Assembly: GCA_024697065.1 (NCBI GenBank)
Contig: JAILGE010000027.1
Location: 36,666 to 100,665, forward strand
Reading direction: 5' to 3'
Origin: Lachnospiraceae bacterium
GTDB lineage: Bacteria > Bacillota > Clostridia > Lachnospirales > Lachnospiraceae
Length of the DNA stretch: 64,000 nucleotides
How positions within the stretch are numbered: the stretch's first letter is position 1; each line of letters opens with the position of its first letter. A program made the translations under genes and the position numbers. Below, piece by piece: positions 1-9,150 of this stretch. Under the pieces are notes generated by a model. It saw only the letters and a list, made by a program, of their open reading frames with translations. It was not told the DNA's origin and searched no databases.

Positions 1-2
1 TC

Positions 3-2192
3 CGCGACATCCAGAAAGATACCGTAAACTTCACTCCTAACTTTGATGAAACGGAATCAGAGCCTACAGTTCTTCCTGCAAGGTTCCCTAACCTTCTCGT
101 TAACGGAACAACAGGTATCGCCGTAGGTATGGCTACAAACATCCCCCCTCACAATTTACGTGAAGTAATAAGGGCTGTTGTTAAGATAATCGAAAACAGA
201 GTTGAGGAAGGCAGAGAGACTTCTATCGACGAAGTCATGAATATAGTGCACGGACCGGACTTCCCTACCGGTGCCCAGATACTTGGAACCAGAGGTATCA
301 AGGAAGCATACCGCACAGGACGCGGAAAAGTTCTCATCCGTTCCGTTGCAAATATGGAGACTCTTCCCAACGGCAAGACACAGATCATAGTTACCGAACT
401 TCCCTATATGGTAAATAAGGCAAACATGATCAAGAAGATCGCCGATCTTGTAAAAGATAAGAAGATCGACGGTATCACTGCGATCCGTGATGAATCAAAC
501 CGTGAAGGAACAAGAGTTGTCATCGAAGTACGTCGTGACGTTAATGCCAATATAGTCCTGAAAAAGCTTTATAAGCATACAGATATGCAGACTACTTTCG
601 GTGTCATCAATCTTGCGCTCGTTAACAACGAGCCTAAGGTAATGAACCTTCTTGAGCTTCTTGAATATTATTTAAAGCATCAGGAGGAAGTAGTAACAAG
701 AAGAACTAAGTATGATCTTAACAAAGCTGAAGAGAGAGATCATATCTTACAGGGATTACTCATAGCTCTTGATAATATTGATGAAGTCATAAATATCATC
801 CGAAGCAGTCAGAATACACAGGAAGCAAGACAGAGATTGACAGAAAGATTCGGTCTCTCCGATGCACAGTCAAATGCCATTGTTGAGATGAGACTGAAAG
901 CTCTCACAGGTTTGGAAAGATCCAAGCTTGAGGATGAGCATGCCGCACTCCTTAAGCAGATCGCCGAGTGGAGAGCTATCCTTGCTGATGAAAATCTCCT
1001 TTTGGGAGTGATCAAGACAGAGATCACCGAGATCGCAGATAAGTATGGTGATGACAGAAGAACCGCCATTACATATGATGATTCGGAGATCCGTGATGAG
1101 GAAATGGTTCCCCTTGAAAACACGGTTATAGCCATGACAAGTCTTGGTTATATCAAGCGTATGACAGTTGATAATTTTAAGACCCAGGGCCGTGGTGGTA
1201 AGGGCATAAAGGGAATGACGACCATCGAAGATGATTATATCGAAGATCTTTTGATGACTTCTACCCATAACCATATCATGTTCTTTACCAACAAAGGACG
1301 TGCATATATGCTTAAAGCTTATGAGATCCCTGAGGCAGGAAGAACAGCAAGAGGAACTGCTATAGTAAACCTCTTACAGCTCCAGCCGGAAGAAAAGATA
1401 TCAGCTGTTATCCCCATCGGTGAGTTTGAAGAGAATAAAAATCTCTTCATGGTTACAAGAAGAGGATTTGTTAAGAAGACCAGCATCATGGACTTCTCAC
1501 ATATCAGGAAGAACGGTCTCGCGGCCATCACTCTCAGAGAAGACGATGAGCTCATTGAAGTAAAGCAGACAGATGCTGATACACATATCTTCATTGTTAC
1601 AAAGAACGGTATGTGCATAAGATTCAAAGAGACTGATGTAAGATGCATGGGAAGAACCGCAATGGGTGTCATCGGTATGGACATAGACGATGACGATGAG
1701 ATCATAGGAATGCAGTTAGATCATCAGGGTGATTCACTTCTCATTGTTTCCGAGAACGGTATCGGAAAGAGATCCGCCCTTGAAGAATTCAAGGTTCAAA
1801 GAAGAGGCGGAAAAGGCCTTAAGTGCTATAAGATCACAGAAAAGACGGGAAATGTAGTAGGTGTTAAGGCCGTTACGGATGATCATGAGATAATGATGAT
1901 AACCGCTGCCGGAATCATTATTCAGGTAAGTATGAGCGAGATCCCCGTTCACGGAAGGATAACTTCAGGTGTTAAGATGATGAACGTGGATGAAGGTGTT
2001 AAGGTAGCCAAGATCGCCAAGGTCCGTGAAAAGATAGAAGATGCCGATGTATCTGAAACTCCGGATGCCAAGCCTGAAGATTATGAAGGTGACGAGGAAG
2101 ATATCGACACTGTCGATGAGGCTGAAGTGGAAAATGAGGAAGTTTCCGAAGATGATACTGAGAAAAGTACCGAAAATGAATCCGAAGAGTGA
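3..2192 (+). CDS. gyrA: DNA gyrase subunit A, 3' portion (5' end outside window)
   Basis: Codons are open from base 3 in the frame ending at 2192, giving 729 visible residues. They start [16 protein letters not shown] and continue through [13 protein letters not shown] and [13 protein letters not shown], the classic GyrA core just downstream of the active-site tyrosine. That tyrosine and roughly 145 N-terminal residues lie before the window. GyrA with GyrB introduces negative supercoils using ATP. The C-terminal beta-pinwheel is present. Its GyrA box QRRGGKG (bases 1797-1817) is intact, which separates gyrase from topoisomerase IV ParC; a related GRGGKG motif marks the first blade. The last 50 or so residues are a very acidic D/E tail. 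A strong terminator follows directly, so the gene ends its transcript. Identity is certain; only the length is unknown. Confidence 0.98.
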   Translation, partial: RDIQKDTVNFTPNFDETESEPTVLPARFPNLLVNGTTGIAVGMATNIPPHNLREVIRAVVKIIENRVEEGRETSIDEVMNIVHGPDFPTGAQILGTRGIKEAYRTGRGKVLIRSVANMETLPNGKTQIIVTELPYMVNKANMIKKIADLVKDKKIDGITAIRDESNREGTRVVIEVRRDVNANIVLKKLYKHTDMQTTFGVINLALVNNEPKVMNLLELLEYYLKHQEEVVTRRTKYDLNKAEERDHILQGLLIALDNIDEVINIIRSSQNTQEARQRLTERFGLSDAQSNAIVEMRLKALTGLERSKLEDEHAALLKQIAEWRAILADENLLLGVIKTEITEIADKYGDDRRTAITYDDSEIRDEEMVPLENTVIAMTSLGYIKRMTVDNFKTQGRGGKGIKGMTTIEDDYIEDLLMTSTHNHIMFFTNKGRAYMLKAYEIPEAGRTARGTAIVNLLQLQPEEKISAVIPIGEFEENKNLFMVTRRGFVKKTSIMDFSHIRKNGLAAITLREDDELIEVKQTDADTHIFIVTKNGMCIRFKETDVRCMGRTAMGVIGMDIDDDDEIIGMQLDHQGDSLLIVSENGIGKRSALEEFKVQRRGGKGLKCYKITEKTGNVVGVKAVTDDHEIMMITAAGIIIQVSMSEIPVHGRITSGVKMMNVDEGVKVAKIAKVREKIEDADVSETPDAKPEDYEGDEEDIDTVDEAEVENEEVSEDDTEKSTENESEE

Positions 2193-2209
2193 TAAAAAAT
2201 AATTAAGAT

Positions 2210-2246
2210 AGACCGCCTGCTGATATAAACGGCAGGCGGTCTTTTT
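2210..2246 (+). terminator. Rho-independent terminator of gyrA
   Basis: An 11-bp perfect GC-rich stem (AGACCGCCTGC pairing with GCAGGCGGTCT) with an 11-nt loop is followed by a T run. It lies 17 bases after the gyrA stop. Confidence 0.95.
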
Positions 2247-2265
2247 ATGATTATATGAAAAATAC

Positions 2266-2332
2266 GTTTTTTTTTGGGTTCAATATGATAAAATAAACTT
2301 GGTGTGTTGTAAATTACAAGGGGATAATCCCC
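2266..2332 (+). promoter_or_regulatory. Extended -10 promoter and palindromic candidate operator
   Basis: TGATAAAAT at 2286-2294 is an extended -10 element; the -35 position is only T-rich. Downstream, in the presumed 5' leader, are two perfect odd palindromes: TGTAAATTACA (2308-2318) and GGGGATAATCCCC (2320-2332). The second abuts the G-rich Shine-Dalgarno of the next gene. They could be a repressor site or a hairpin that masks the ribosome site. No regulator is identified. Confidence 0.5.
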
Positions 2333-2344
2333 GGGGGTAAAGCC

Positions 2345-5116
2345 ATGATCGGTGCTATCATTGGTGACGTAGTAGGTTCCAGATTTGAAAAAGATAACTA
2401 CAAAGGAAAAGATTTTGAGCTTTTCACAGATAAAAGCCGTGCGACAGATGATACTGTAATGACTATTGCGGTTGCTGCGGCGATCCTTAAAGCAAGACCT
2501 GAGTTCAAAGAGTTTTCCCCTAAGATAGTTCATTATATGCAGACATTTGGCAGAAAATATCCCAATGCCGGATACGGCGGGAGATTTTCTACCTGGCTTT
2601 ATGATCCCAATCCGCTCCCCTACCACAGTTTCGGTAACGGAGCTGCAATGAGGATCAGCCCTTGTGCATATGCGGCAAATGATCTTTTAAAAGCACTTCA
2701 GATCGGTGATCAGGTAACCAGTGTTACTCACGATCATCCCGAAGGAATGAAAGGTGCGGAAGCAGTAATATCCGCAATAGTCCTTGCCAGAAAAGGTAAG
2801 AGCAAAGAAGAGATAAAGAAATATATCACAGGAAGATATTATCCAATCAACTTTACTCTTGATGAGATAAGGGATGAATATACATTTGATGTAACGTGTC
2901 AGGGATCGGTACCACAGGCGCTGGAGGCATTTTTCGAGGCAGAGGATTTTGAAGATGCCATAAGAAACGCGGTTTCAATAGGTGGTGACAGCGATACCAT
3001 CGCATGTATCACGGGAGGAATCGCGGAAGCATATTTCGGTATTCCGGAAGCTCTTGTTGAAAAAGTATATACATATCTCGACAGCGGTCTCAGAGATGTT
3101 ATAGAGAATTTTGAAAGCTACTACCCTTCCAATATCATCAAGGCTAAAAAGGAAGAGGATTATGTTTTCGATCTTGCTGTTGAAGAAAATAAGACAGAAG
3201 AACAGGCCGTGGAACAGACGACTCCGGTTGCCTCACCCGATCAGCCTGTGATCCAAAAATCGGCAGATAATTTTACTGTTCCGGTCAGGACATCTAATAC
3301 GGTTGCCCAGATAATCCCGGGTCAGCCCCTGCCCTCACAGCATCCTGCAGCATTCAGGCAGACCGTGATACCCACAAATTATAACGGTAAGCCTCTTCCT
3401 CAGATGCAGACCAACAGTCAGAGTATACAGGGATATCGTCAGCCTATTCCACCTGCGTACAGACAGGGTGTGCCGACTCAGTATGTTCAGCAGCCCGAAC
3501 CTTCCTATGGTCAGGGAGCTACTCTGCCCTATGGTGGTCAGCAGCAGCCGATACCTCCTGCATATCAGCAGGGAATTCCGAATATTCCCAATCAATATAA
3601 TCCGAAGCCTTTGGAGGCTCAGGGACAGACGCAGCCTGTTATAATTCCGTCAGCTACATTCCAGCCTACGATGCTTCCTTTGAGATCCGAGATGGAGTCA
3701 ACTGCTCCGGATCAGGATATCATTCCCATTGACGGAAGACCTGAGGCTGTTTCTGCAGCACCTGCATCACCGAAGCTTGCCATACCCAGAGGTTCGGCTT
3801 TTGAAGAGCCTTCTGCGATCAGAGACCGTGAAGAACTGGCGGCACTTTTCAATATATCTCCCGATGCGGAAGAGAAAAAACCGGAGCCCGAGCCTGAGAT
3901 AAAATCGGAAACCGAGCACACACCGGTACCTACTCCGATACCGATACCTACTCCTACACCGGTGCCTACACCTGCTCCGGTTCCGACACCCGCTCCTGCG
4001 CCTGCACCGGTATCCGAACCTTCACCCGCTCCTGCGCCCGTTAATGAAGAGGAGTCAGAGGTAAAGCCCTGGATACGTGATAATAAAACTATCCTTTCTG
4101 CGGCAAATCCTCTTTTAGGAGCCGCACAGCCCAAGCCAGAGCCATCAAAAGCCGCTCAGGATACGCCCCAGGCACATCCCATGCTTGGCCAGACTATGAA
4201 AGAGAAATTCCATTCGGAGGAGAAACCTGCCGATGAATGGACCATCAATATGGGAAAGCTTAATGAGACTCTTTCCATTTTTGAAAGGGGAGAATATGAT
4301 GTTGACGGCAAGAGGGTAAAGTGTCAGTTAGACAAGACAAGGGCCGGCGCCGCACAGGTATTTCTACCCGATGATGTTTCCAGGATAGTAAATATACTTG
4401 GTCTTCCTCAGATCAAATGTAACAACCAGGTTATATACAGATGTGATCCCATGGCTTCTTTCACATCTGCAAGAAAGATATATCTCGACAGCCCGTATCT
4501 GTTAAACGGCAGATTCGATCGTAAGGTTCTTGTCATCAATATGACAAATCCCACGATACCGGGTGGAAATTCGAGAAACGGAGGAACGAGCTGCGAAGAG
4601 GATCTTTGCAGAAAGAGCTCATTGTTGTATTCTCTTGAAAGCTCCGCTGCAAAATCTTTCTATGAGTACAACAGACGCAGAGATACCGGCATGGCGTCAA
4701 ATGCGATAATACTCAGCCCTGAGGTTGAGGTCATCCGTAATGAAGAAGGCGGATTATTGGACGAGTCCGTAATGGTATCCGTTATGAGCTGTGCTGCACC
4801 CAATCTTACACAGGGAAGAGAAGGTTTTTCCGACAGTGCATACGTAGGCTTACTTACCCAGAGGATCACCGGAATGGTAAAATGTGCCGCCTACTGGGGT
4901 TATCGCAACCTTGTGTTCGGAGCATGGGGATGCGGAGATAATAAGAATGACCCTGCCCTTATAGCAAGCCTCTTCAAGAAAGTCTTGGATGAGCTTTCCT
5001 ATAACGGAATGGGAGTAAACGATCTTTTCAGCAAGATAAATTTTGCAATACCGGACAAATCGGAAAATATGTCTCTGTTTAATGAATTTTACAGGCTGTT
5101 CGGCAGAAAGGTCTGA
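2345..5116 (+). CDS. ADP-ribosylglycohydrolase - bacterial PARG fusion protein
   Basis: This 923-residue protein joins two unrelated ADP-ribose hydrolase folds. Residues 1 to about 270 are an ARH/DraG-type ADP-ribosylglycohydrolase: MIGAIIGD start, metal motif TDDT at 34-37 and the second motif GGDSDT at 213-218. Residues of about 275-620 form a long Q/P-rich linker with a run of (P-V/I/A-P-T) units near 527-562. Residues of about 640-910 match the TIGR02452/DUF2263 microbial poly(ADP-ribose) glycohydrolase family (a macrodomain fold), with PGGN at 739-742 and CEED at 750-753. The usual family signature is GGG...QEE, so the catalytic glutamate pair is kept but Gly and Gln are replaced. The protein should remove ADP-ribose from targets in the cytoplasm; no signal peptide is visible. 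An ADP-ribosyltransferase partner is not seen in the window. Domain calls are confident; the joint role is inference. Confidence 0.88.
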   Translation: MIGAIIGDVVGSRFEKDNYKGKDFELFTDKSRATDDTVMTIAVAAAILKARPEFKEFSPKIVHYMQTFGRKYPNAGYGGRFSTWLYDPNPLPYHSFGNGAAMRISPCAYAANDLLKALQIGDQVTSVTHDHPEGMKGAEAVISAIVLARKGKSKEEIKKYITGRYYPINFTLDEIRDEYTFDVTCQGSVPQALEAFFEAEDFEDAIRNAVSIGGDSDTIACITGGIAEAYFGIPEALVEKVYTYLDSGLRDVIENFESYYPSNIIKAKKEEDYVFDLAVEENKTEEQAVEQTTPVASPDQPVIQKSADNFTVPVRTSNTVAQIIPGQPLPSQHPAAFRQTVIPTNYNGKPLPQMQTNSQSIQGYRQPIPPAYRQGVPTQYVQQPEPSYGQGATLPYGGQQQPIPPAYQQGIPNIPNQYNPKPLEAQGQTQPVIIPSATFQPTMLPLRSEMESTAPDQDIIPIDGRPEAVSAAPASPKLAIPRGSAFEEPSAIRDREELAALFNISPDAEEKKPEPEPEIKSETEHTPVPTPIPIPTPTPVPTPAPVPTPAPAPAPVSEPSPAPAPVNEEESEVKPWIRDNKTILSAANPLLGAAQPKPEPSKAAQDTPQAHPMLGQTMKEKFHSEEKPADEWTINMGKLNETLSIFERGEYDVDGKRVKCQLDKTRAGAAQVFLPDDVSRIVNILGLPQIKCNNQVIYRCDPMASFTSARKIYLDSPYLLNGRFDRKVLVINMTNPTIPGGNSRNGGTSCEEDLCRKSSLLYSLESSAAKSFYEYNRRRDTGMASNAIILSPEVEVIRNEEGGLLDESVMVSVMSCAAPNLTQGREGFSDSAYVGLLTQRITGMVKCAAYWGYRNLVFGAWGCGDNKNDPALIASLFKKVLDELSYNGMGVNDLFSKINFAIPDKSENMSLFNEFYRLFGRKV

Positions 5117-5139
5117 AGTAAAGAACCGGAGAAAGTTGT

Positions 5140-6135
5140 ATGCTGTACAGTCTTATGCCGGAAAAAGTGCTGATGCCATTGGCGGTTTTGGTAACATTTT
5201 TTCTGACATTCATATCGATAAAAATATTCAAAAATAAACTTCCGCAGGATATGGGAAGAGCTTTTGCGGTAAACGGATCCCAATCAAAGGGAAAAGCCCG
5301 CGGGGCAGGTATTATCCTTATATTCTGTTTTGTAGCGGCCGCTCTTTTATTCTCCCCTCTTTCCATAGAGACAGGGTGTTACCTTTCATTGCTTGTAGCA
5401 GTGATGTTTACGGGTTTTTTTGATGACGCATCCAAAAAGCCCTGGGGAAATCTTGTGAAGGGAATACTTGATTCCGGAATCGCTGTTCTCACTGCAGTCA
5501 CCTATCTGTATTTCAATGATAATAAGATAGATCTTCTTTTATTTGATATCTCGATAGAGATACCTTTGTGGTTGTATGCCATACTCATCATCCTGCTGGT
5601 ATTTGCCAGCATCAATGTGATCAACTGCACTGACGGTGTGGACGGACTGTGCGGATCGCTTTCCATACTGACTCTGGGAGCGTTTGCTTTTATTCCCTCC
5701 GGGGCCGGTGTGTTATCCGAGCCTTATGAGAAGGCTGCAATACTATTTATAGCGGTACTTCTTGCATATCTTTGTTTTAATACCAAGCCCAGCACCATAC
5801 TTATGGGAGATGCGGGATCCAGATCCATAGGACTGCTTGTGGCAATGGTGGCACTTAAGTCTCACGCTCCCCTGCTCTTCATCCCCTTTACTTTCGTAAT
5901 GATAATAGATGGTGGTCTGGGATTGCTCAAACTTACTGTGCTTCGTATAGAAAAGGGTGTATTTAAGATCAAGAATCCCAAATTTATGAAAAATATCCGT
6001 ACACCGGTTCACGATCATGTCCGTAAGAATCTTTCCGAAGATTCGAGATGGTCCGATCCCCAGGTGGTGTGGAGATTTCTTATAATCCAGACGATGATAA
6101 GTATCAGTGTTTTGCTGTTTCTTTCATTTACATAA
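5140..6135 (+). CDS. MraY-like polyprenyl-phosphate sugar-1-phosphate transferase
   Basis: The 331-residue polytopic membrane protein belongs to the MraY/WecA glycosyltransferase-4 family, which loads a sugar-1-phosphate from a UDP-sugar onto undecaprenyl phosphate. The family motifs are FFDD near residue 95, NCTDGVDG (162-169, with the Asp residues that hold Mg2+), ILMGDAGS, and PVHDH at 289-293. MraY proper has an HHH motif at the last site, so the middle His is Asp here. About ten hydrophobic segments are visible. An SD-like CGGAGAAAG precedes the ATG, and the gene starts 23 bases after the PARG fusion, so the two are probably co-transcribed. It lies outside any dcw (division/cell wall) cluster. 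It could be a second MraY or a surface-glycan initiating enzyme; the altered His motif leaves the substrate open. Confidence 0.82.
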   Translation: MLYSLMPEKVLMPLAVLVTFFLTFISIKIFKNKLPQDMGRAFAVNGSQSKGKARGAGIILIFCFVAAALLFSPLSIETGCYLSLLVAVMFTGFFDDASKKPWGNLVKGILDSGIAVLTAVTYLYFNDNKIDLLLFDISIEIPLWLYAILIILLVFASINVINCTDGVDGLCGSLSILTLGAFAFIPSGAGVLSEPYEKAAILFIAVLLAYLCFNTKPSTILMGDAGSRSIGLLVAMVALKSHAPLLFIPFTFVMIIDGGLGLLKLTVLRIEKGVFKIKNPKFMKNIRTPVHDHVRKNLSEDSRWSDPQVVWRFLIIQTMISISVLLFLSFT

Positions 6136-6150
6136 CATTGGTGCTATAAT
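6122..6150 (+). promoter_or_regulatory. SigmaA-type promoter for parB
   Basis: TTTCAT (6122-6127), a 17-base spacer and TATAAT (6145-6150) with TG one base upstream (6142-6143), i.e. an extended -10. It overlaps the last codons of the MraY-like gene and lies 44 bases before the parB ATG. Confidence 0.7.
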
Positions 6151-6194
6151 TAAGCCGTATGCGTAAATTTTGAATATAGATAAGGTGAGGTAAA

Positions 6195-7154
6195 ATGGCT
6201 TCCACACCAGCAGATAAAAATACAGATAATGCAAGAACAGGTTCTGGACGTTCCCGTTTGGGGAAGGGCCTGAATGCGCTAATTACCAATAAGATAGCTA
6301 CTCCCGGAACCGCGGTACCCGTAGGAAATGCGGTGACAAAGGCAGTAAAGGAGGAAGTTTCCGAAGGAGCTGATCTGGTAAAATACGTTTCCATAGATCT
6401 TGTGGAGCGAAATAAAAAGCAGCCCCGTAAGAAATTCGATGAGGAGAAGATCGCGGAACTTGCGGAGTCCATAAAGCAGAAAGGCGTACTGGATCCGCTT
6501 ATCGTTACGAAGAAGGACGATCATTATATGATCGTTGCCGGTGAGCGCAGATGGAGAGCCTCCAGAAAGGCGGGCCTTAAGGAAATTCCCGTCATTATTA
6601 AAGAGCTTACCGACAGAGAGATCGCAGAGATCGCTCTTATCGAGAATATACAGAGAGAAGATCTCGATCCGATCGAAGAAGCAATGGCATACAGGGATCT
6701 TAAGGATGAGTATTCCTTAACGGATGATCAGGTTGCCGAGAAAGTTTCCAAGAGCAGAGTTGCTGTTACCAACAGCATGCGTTTGTTAAAACTTGATGAG
6801 CGCGTTCGTCAGATGGTGACTGAAAATAAGCTTACTACCGGTCATGTAAGACCTCTGATCGGAGTGGAAGATCCTGATAAGCAGTATGAGCTTGCCCAGA
6901 CAGCTTATGATATGAAGCTTTCAGTAAGAGAAGTTGAGAAGCTGGTTAAGACTTTCAGAAAGCCTCCAAAGGAAAAGCCCAAGAAGGATCTTGTAAAATA
7001 TCAGATACAGTTCGACGAATTTGCGGGAAAGCTTGCGGAGAAGCTTGGAACAAAAGCTTCCGTTACGCTCACCGACAAGAGCAGCGGAAAACTTGAACTG
7101 GATTTTTACAGCAGTGATGATTTTGAAAGATTGTATGAACTGTTGATGAAGTAA
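6195..7154 (+). CDS. parB: Chromosome partitioning protein ParB (Spo0J family)
   Basis: The 319-residue ParB begins with the family tag SRLGKGLNALI near residues 20-30. It continues with the CTP-binding ParB/Srx domain (NKKQPRKKF, then GERRWRAS) and the ENIQREDLDPIEEA motif, followed by a helix-turn-helix around DDQVAEKVSKSRVAVTNSMRLL and a C-terminal dimer domain. ParB binds parS near the origin, loads condensin and works with ParA. The start follows an AAGGTGAGG-type ribosome site. The gene has its own extended -10 promoter and is followed 9 bases later by a DUF4446 gene, the usual neighbour in Clostridia. The ParA/Soj gene normally found immediately upstream is absent here; an MraY-like gene takes that place. 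Confidence 0.97.
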   Translation: MASTPADKNTDNARTGSGRSRLGKGLNALITNKIATPGTAVPVGNAVTKAVKEEVSEGADLVKYVSIDLVERNKKQPRKKFDEEKIAELAESIKQKGVLDPLIVTKKDDHYMIVAGERRWRASRKAGLKEIPVIIKELTDREIAEIALIENIQREDLDPIEEAMAYRDLKDEYSLTDDQVAEKVSKSRVAVTNSMRLLKLDERVRQMVTENKLTTGHVRPLIGVEDPDKQYELAQTAYDMKLSVREVEKLVKTFRKPPKEKPKKDLVKYQIQFDEFAGKLAEKLGTKASVTLTDKSSGKLELDFYSSDDFERLYELLMK

Positions 7155-7163
7155 GGAATTGTC

Positions 7164-7706
7164 ATGAGTGTCAGTGGAAACGGAAGTGCAATGTTAAATG
7201 CGATAGGAATGGGCAGACTCGATATGGGAGTCCTGCTCCTTATTGCATATATTCTCCTGATCGCCATGATAATATTTTCCGTATATATGATCGTGAGATA
7301 CCGATATCTGCTGGATCGCTATGAACGTTTTATGAAAGGCGACAAGGCTGTTTCTCTCGAAGGTAAGATAGAAAACCTCATGGAAAATGTGGACATCCTC
7401 ATTCACAATGATGAGGCAAATGCAGAGGATATCAGAAATCTTTACAGAAAGCATGAGACAGCATTTCAGAAGATAGGTCTGTATAAGTATGATGCATTCA
7501 AAGAGATGGGAGGAAACTTAAGCTTTTCTCTCGCCCTTCTTGATGAGAAGAATAACGGAGTGATCTTAAATTCCGTTCATTCAAGCAGCGGATGTTATAC
7601 ATATTCAAAAGAGATAAGGGAAGGAAAGTGCAAAATAGACCTTTCCGTGGAAGAAAAGCAGGCCCTGGATCAGGCAGTCGGTTTCAACGGCAGGGCGCGC
7701 AGTTGA
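7164..7706 (+). CDS. DUF4446 membrane protein
   Basis: This 180-residue protein has one N-terminal transmembrane helix (about residues 20-45, ILLIAMIIFSVYMIV), a coiled region and a C-terminal domain with SLALLDEKNNGVILNSVHS. That pattern is typical of DUF4446, a family found next to parB in Clostridia. Function is unknown; linkage suggests a tie to chromosome segregation or the membrane near the origin, which is inference. An SD-like AAGGAA lies before the ATG. The gene overlaps nothing and probably shares the parB transcript. Confidence 0.88.
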   Translation: MSVSGNGSAMLNAIGMGRLDMGVLLLIAYILLIAMIIFSVYMIVRYRYLLDRYERFMKGDKAVSLEGKIENLMENVDILIHNDEANAEDIRNLYRKHETAFQKIGLYKYDAFKEMGGNLSFSLALLDEKNNGVILNSVHSSSGCYTYSKEIREGKCKIDLSVEEKQALDQAVGFNGRARS

Positions 7707-7734
7707 TCAAGATAAGCTAACGGAGGAAATAGCT

Positions 7735-9063
7735 ATGATAGATATTAAATTTCTCAGGGAGAATCCCGAGGTAGTTAAAGAAAACATCAAAAAGAAATTT
7801 CAGGATGAGAAGCTTCCTCTTGTTGATGAGGTTATAGAGCTTGATTCCGAAACAAGAAAGGCAAAGCAGGAAGGCGACGAACTCAGATCAAAGAGAAATT
7901 CCATCTCCAAAGAGATCGGCGGCCTGATGGGAAGAGCCAAGAAAGCAGAAGCTGCGGGAGATACTGCTGAAGCAGAAAAGCTCAGAGCAGAAGCAGAAAG
8001 CAAGAAAGCTGAGGTTGAGGCCGGAGCAAAGAGACTCGAAGAGCTTGAAAAAATGGAAGTAGAGCTCGAAGAAAAGAAGAATAAGATCATGATGGTCATT
8101 CCCAATATCGTTGATCCCAGTGTTCCTGTGGGTAAGGATGACAGTGAGAACGTTGAGAATGAAAAGTTCGGCGATCCTTTCGTACCTGAATTTGAAGTTC
8201 CTTACCATGCCGATATCCTTGAAAAGATCGGCGGTCTTGATAAGGAAGCATCAGGCAGAACAAGCGGAAACGGCTTCTATTATCTCATCGGTGATGCTGC
8301 AAGACTTCATTCCGCAATGCTCAGCTTTGCAAGGGATTTCATGATCGATAAGGGATTCACATACTGTATCCCGCCTTTCATGATCAGAAGTGATGTTGTT
8401 AAGGGCGTTATGAGCTTCAAGGAAATGGAAGCCATGATGTACAAGATAGAGGGAGAAGATCTGTATCTCATCGGAACCAGTGAGCATTCCATGATAGGAC
8501 GTTTCAAGGGTCAGATGATAGAAGAGAGCAAGCTTCCTTTATGTCTCACATCCTACTCACCGTGCTTCAGAAAAGAAGTTGGATCACACGGTATCGAGGA
8601 GAGAGGTGTGTACAGAGTTCACCAGTTTGAGAAGCAGGAAATGGTAGTTCTTTGCAAGCCCGAGGAATCCATGGACTGGTATAACAAGATGTGGTCATAT
8701 ACTGTTGAATTCTTCAGAAAGCTGGATGTTCCTGTAAGAACACTGGAATGCTGTACCGGCGATCTTGCGGATCTTAAAGTTAAGTCCTGTGACGTAGAGG
8801 CATGGAGCCCGAGACAGAAGAAGTACTTTGAAGTTGGATCATGCTCAACACTCGGCGATGCACAGGCAAGAAGACTCGGCATACGTACAAAGGGCGAGAA
8901 CGGAACATATCTCGTTCATACTCTTAACAATACGGTTCTTGCAACACCGAGAGGACTTATCGCGGTTCTTGAGAATAATGTTAATGAGGATGGAAGCATC
9001 CGTATCCCTGAGGCTCTCAGACCTTATATGGGCGGTAAGTCAGTTATAGAAGTAAAGAACTGA
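7735..9063 (+). CDS. serS: Seryl-tRNA synthetase
   Basis: The 442-residue class II synthetase charges tRNA-Ser. Residues 1 to about 110 form the long coiled-coil arm (rich in E/K/A, RSKRNSISKEIG), which grips the tRNA-Ser variable arm. The catalytic domain shows motif 2 (SPCFRKEVGSHG... RVHQFEKQEM) and a class II motif 3 (TLNNTVLATPRGLIAVLENN). Many bacterial SerS enzymes read TLNGS..A..R at motif 3, so this variant differs although the key Arg is kept. An ideal GGAGG lies 8 bases before the ATG. The gene follows parB and DUF4446, probably in the same operon, and ends at a strong hairpin terminator. Confidence 0.97.
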   Translation: MIDIKFLRENPEVVKENIKKKFQDEKLPLVDEVIELDSETRKAKQEGDELRSKRNSISKEIGGLMGRAKKAEAAGDTAEAEKLRAEAESKKAEVEAGAKRLEELEKMEVELEEKKNKIMMVIPNIVDPSVPVGKDDSENVENEKFGDPFVPEFEVPYHADILEKIGGLDKEASGRTSGNGFYYLIGDAARLHSAMLSFARDFMIDKGFTYCIPPFMIRSDVVKGVMSFKEMEAMMYKIEGEDLYLIGTSEHSMIGRFKGQMIEESKLPLCLTSYSPCFRKEVGSHGIEERGVYRVHQFEKQEMVVLCKPEESMDWYNKMWSYTVEFFRKLDVPVRTLECCTGDLADLKVKSCDVEAWSPRQKKYFEVGSCSTLGDAQARRLGIRTKGENGTYLVHTLNNTVLATPRGLIAVLENNVNEDGSIRIPEALRPYMGGKSVIEVKN

Positions 9064-9088
9064 CCAGATCTTAAAAAGTTAAGTAATT

Positions 9089-9130
9089 GCCGGCTGCCAA
9101 TCCGTGAAAGCCTTGACAGCCGGCTTTGTT
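9089..9130 (+). terminator. Terminator after serS
   Basis: GCCGGCTG (9089-9096) pairs with CAGCCGGC (9117-9124), followed by TTTGTT. The loop is long (20 nt) and the T-tract short, so it is probably a moderate terminator. Confidence 0.75.
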
Positions 9131-9150
9131 AATTATTAAGGAGGAAAGTA

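Noticed and set aside
3712..4134. Long minus-strand frame rich in Gly/Val opposite the Pro linker
   Set aside because: It is the mirror of the proline repeat of the ARH-PARG fusion, with no ribosome site or protein-like composition.
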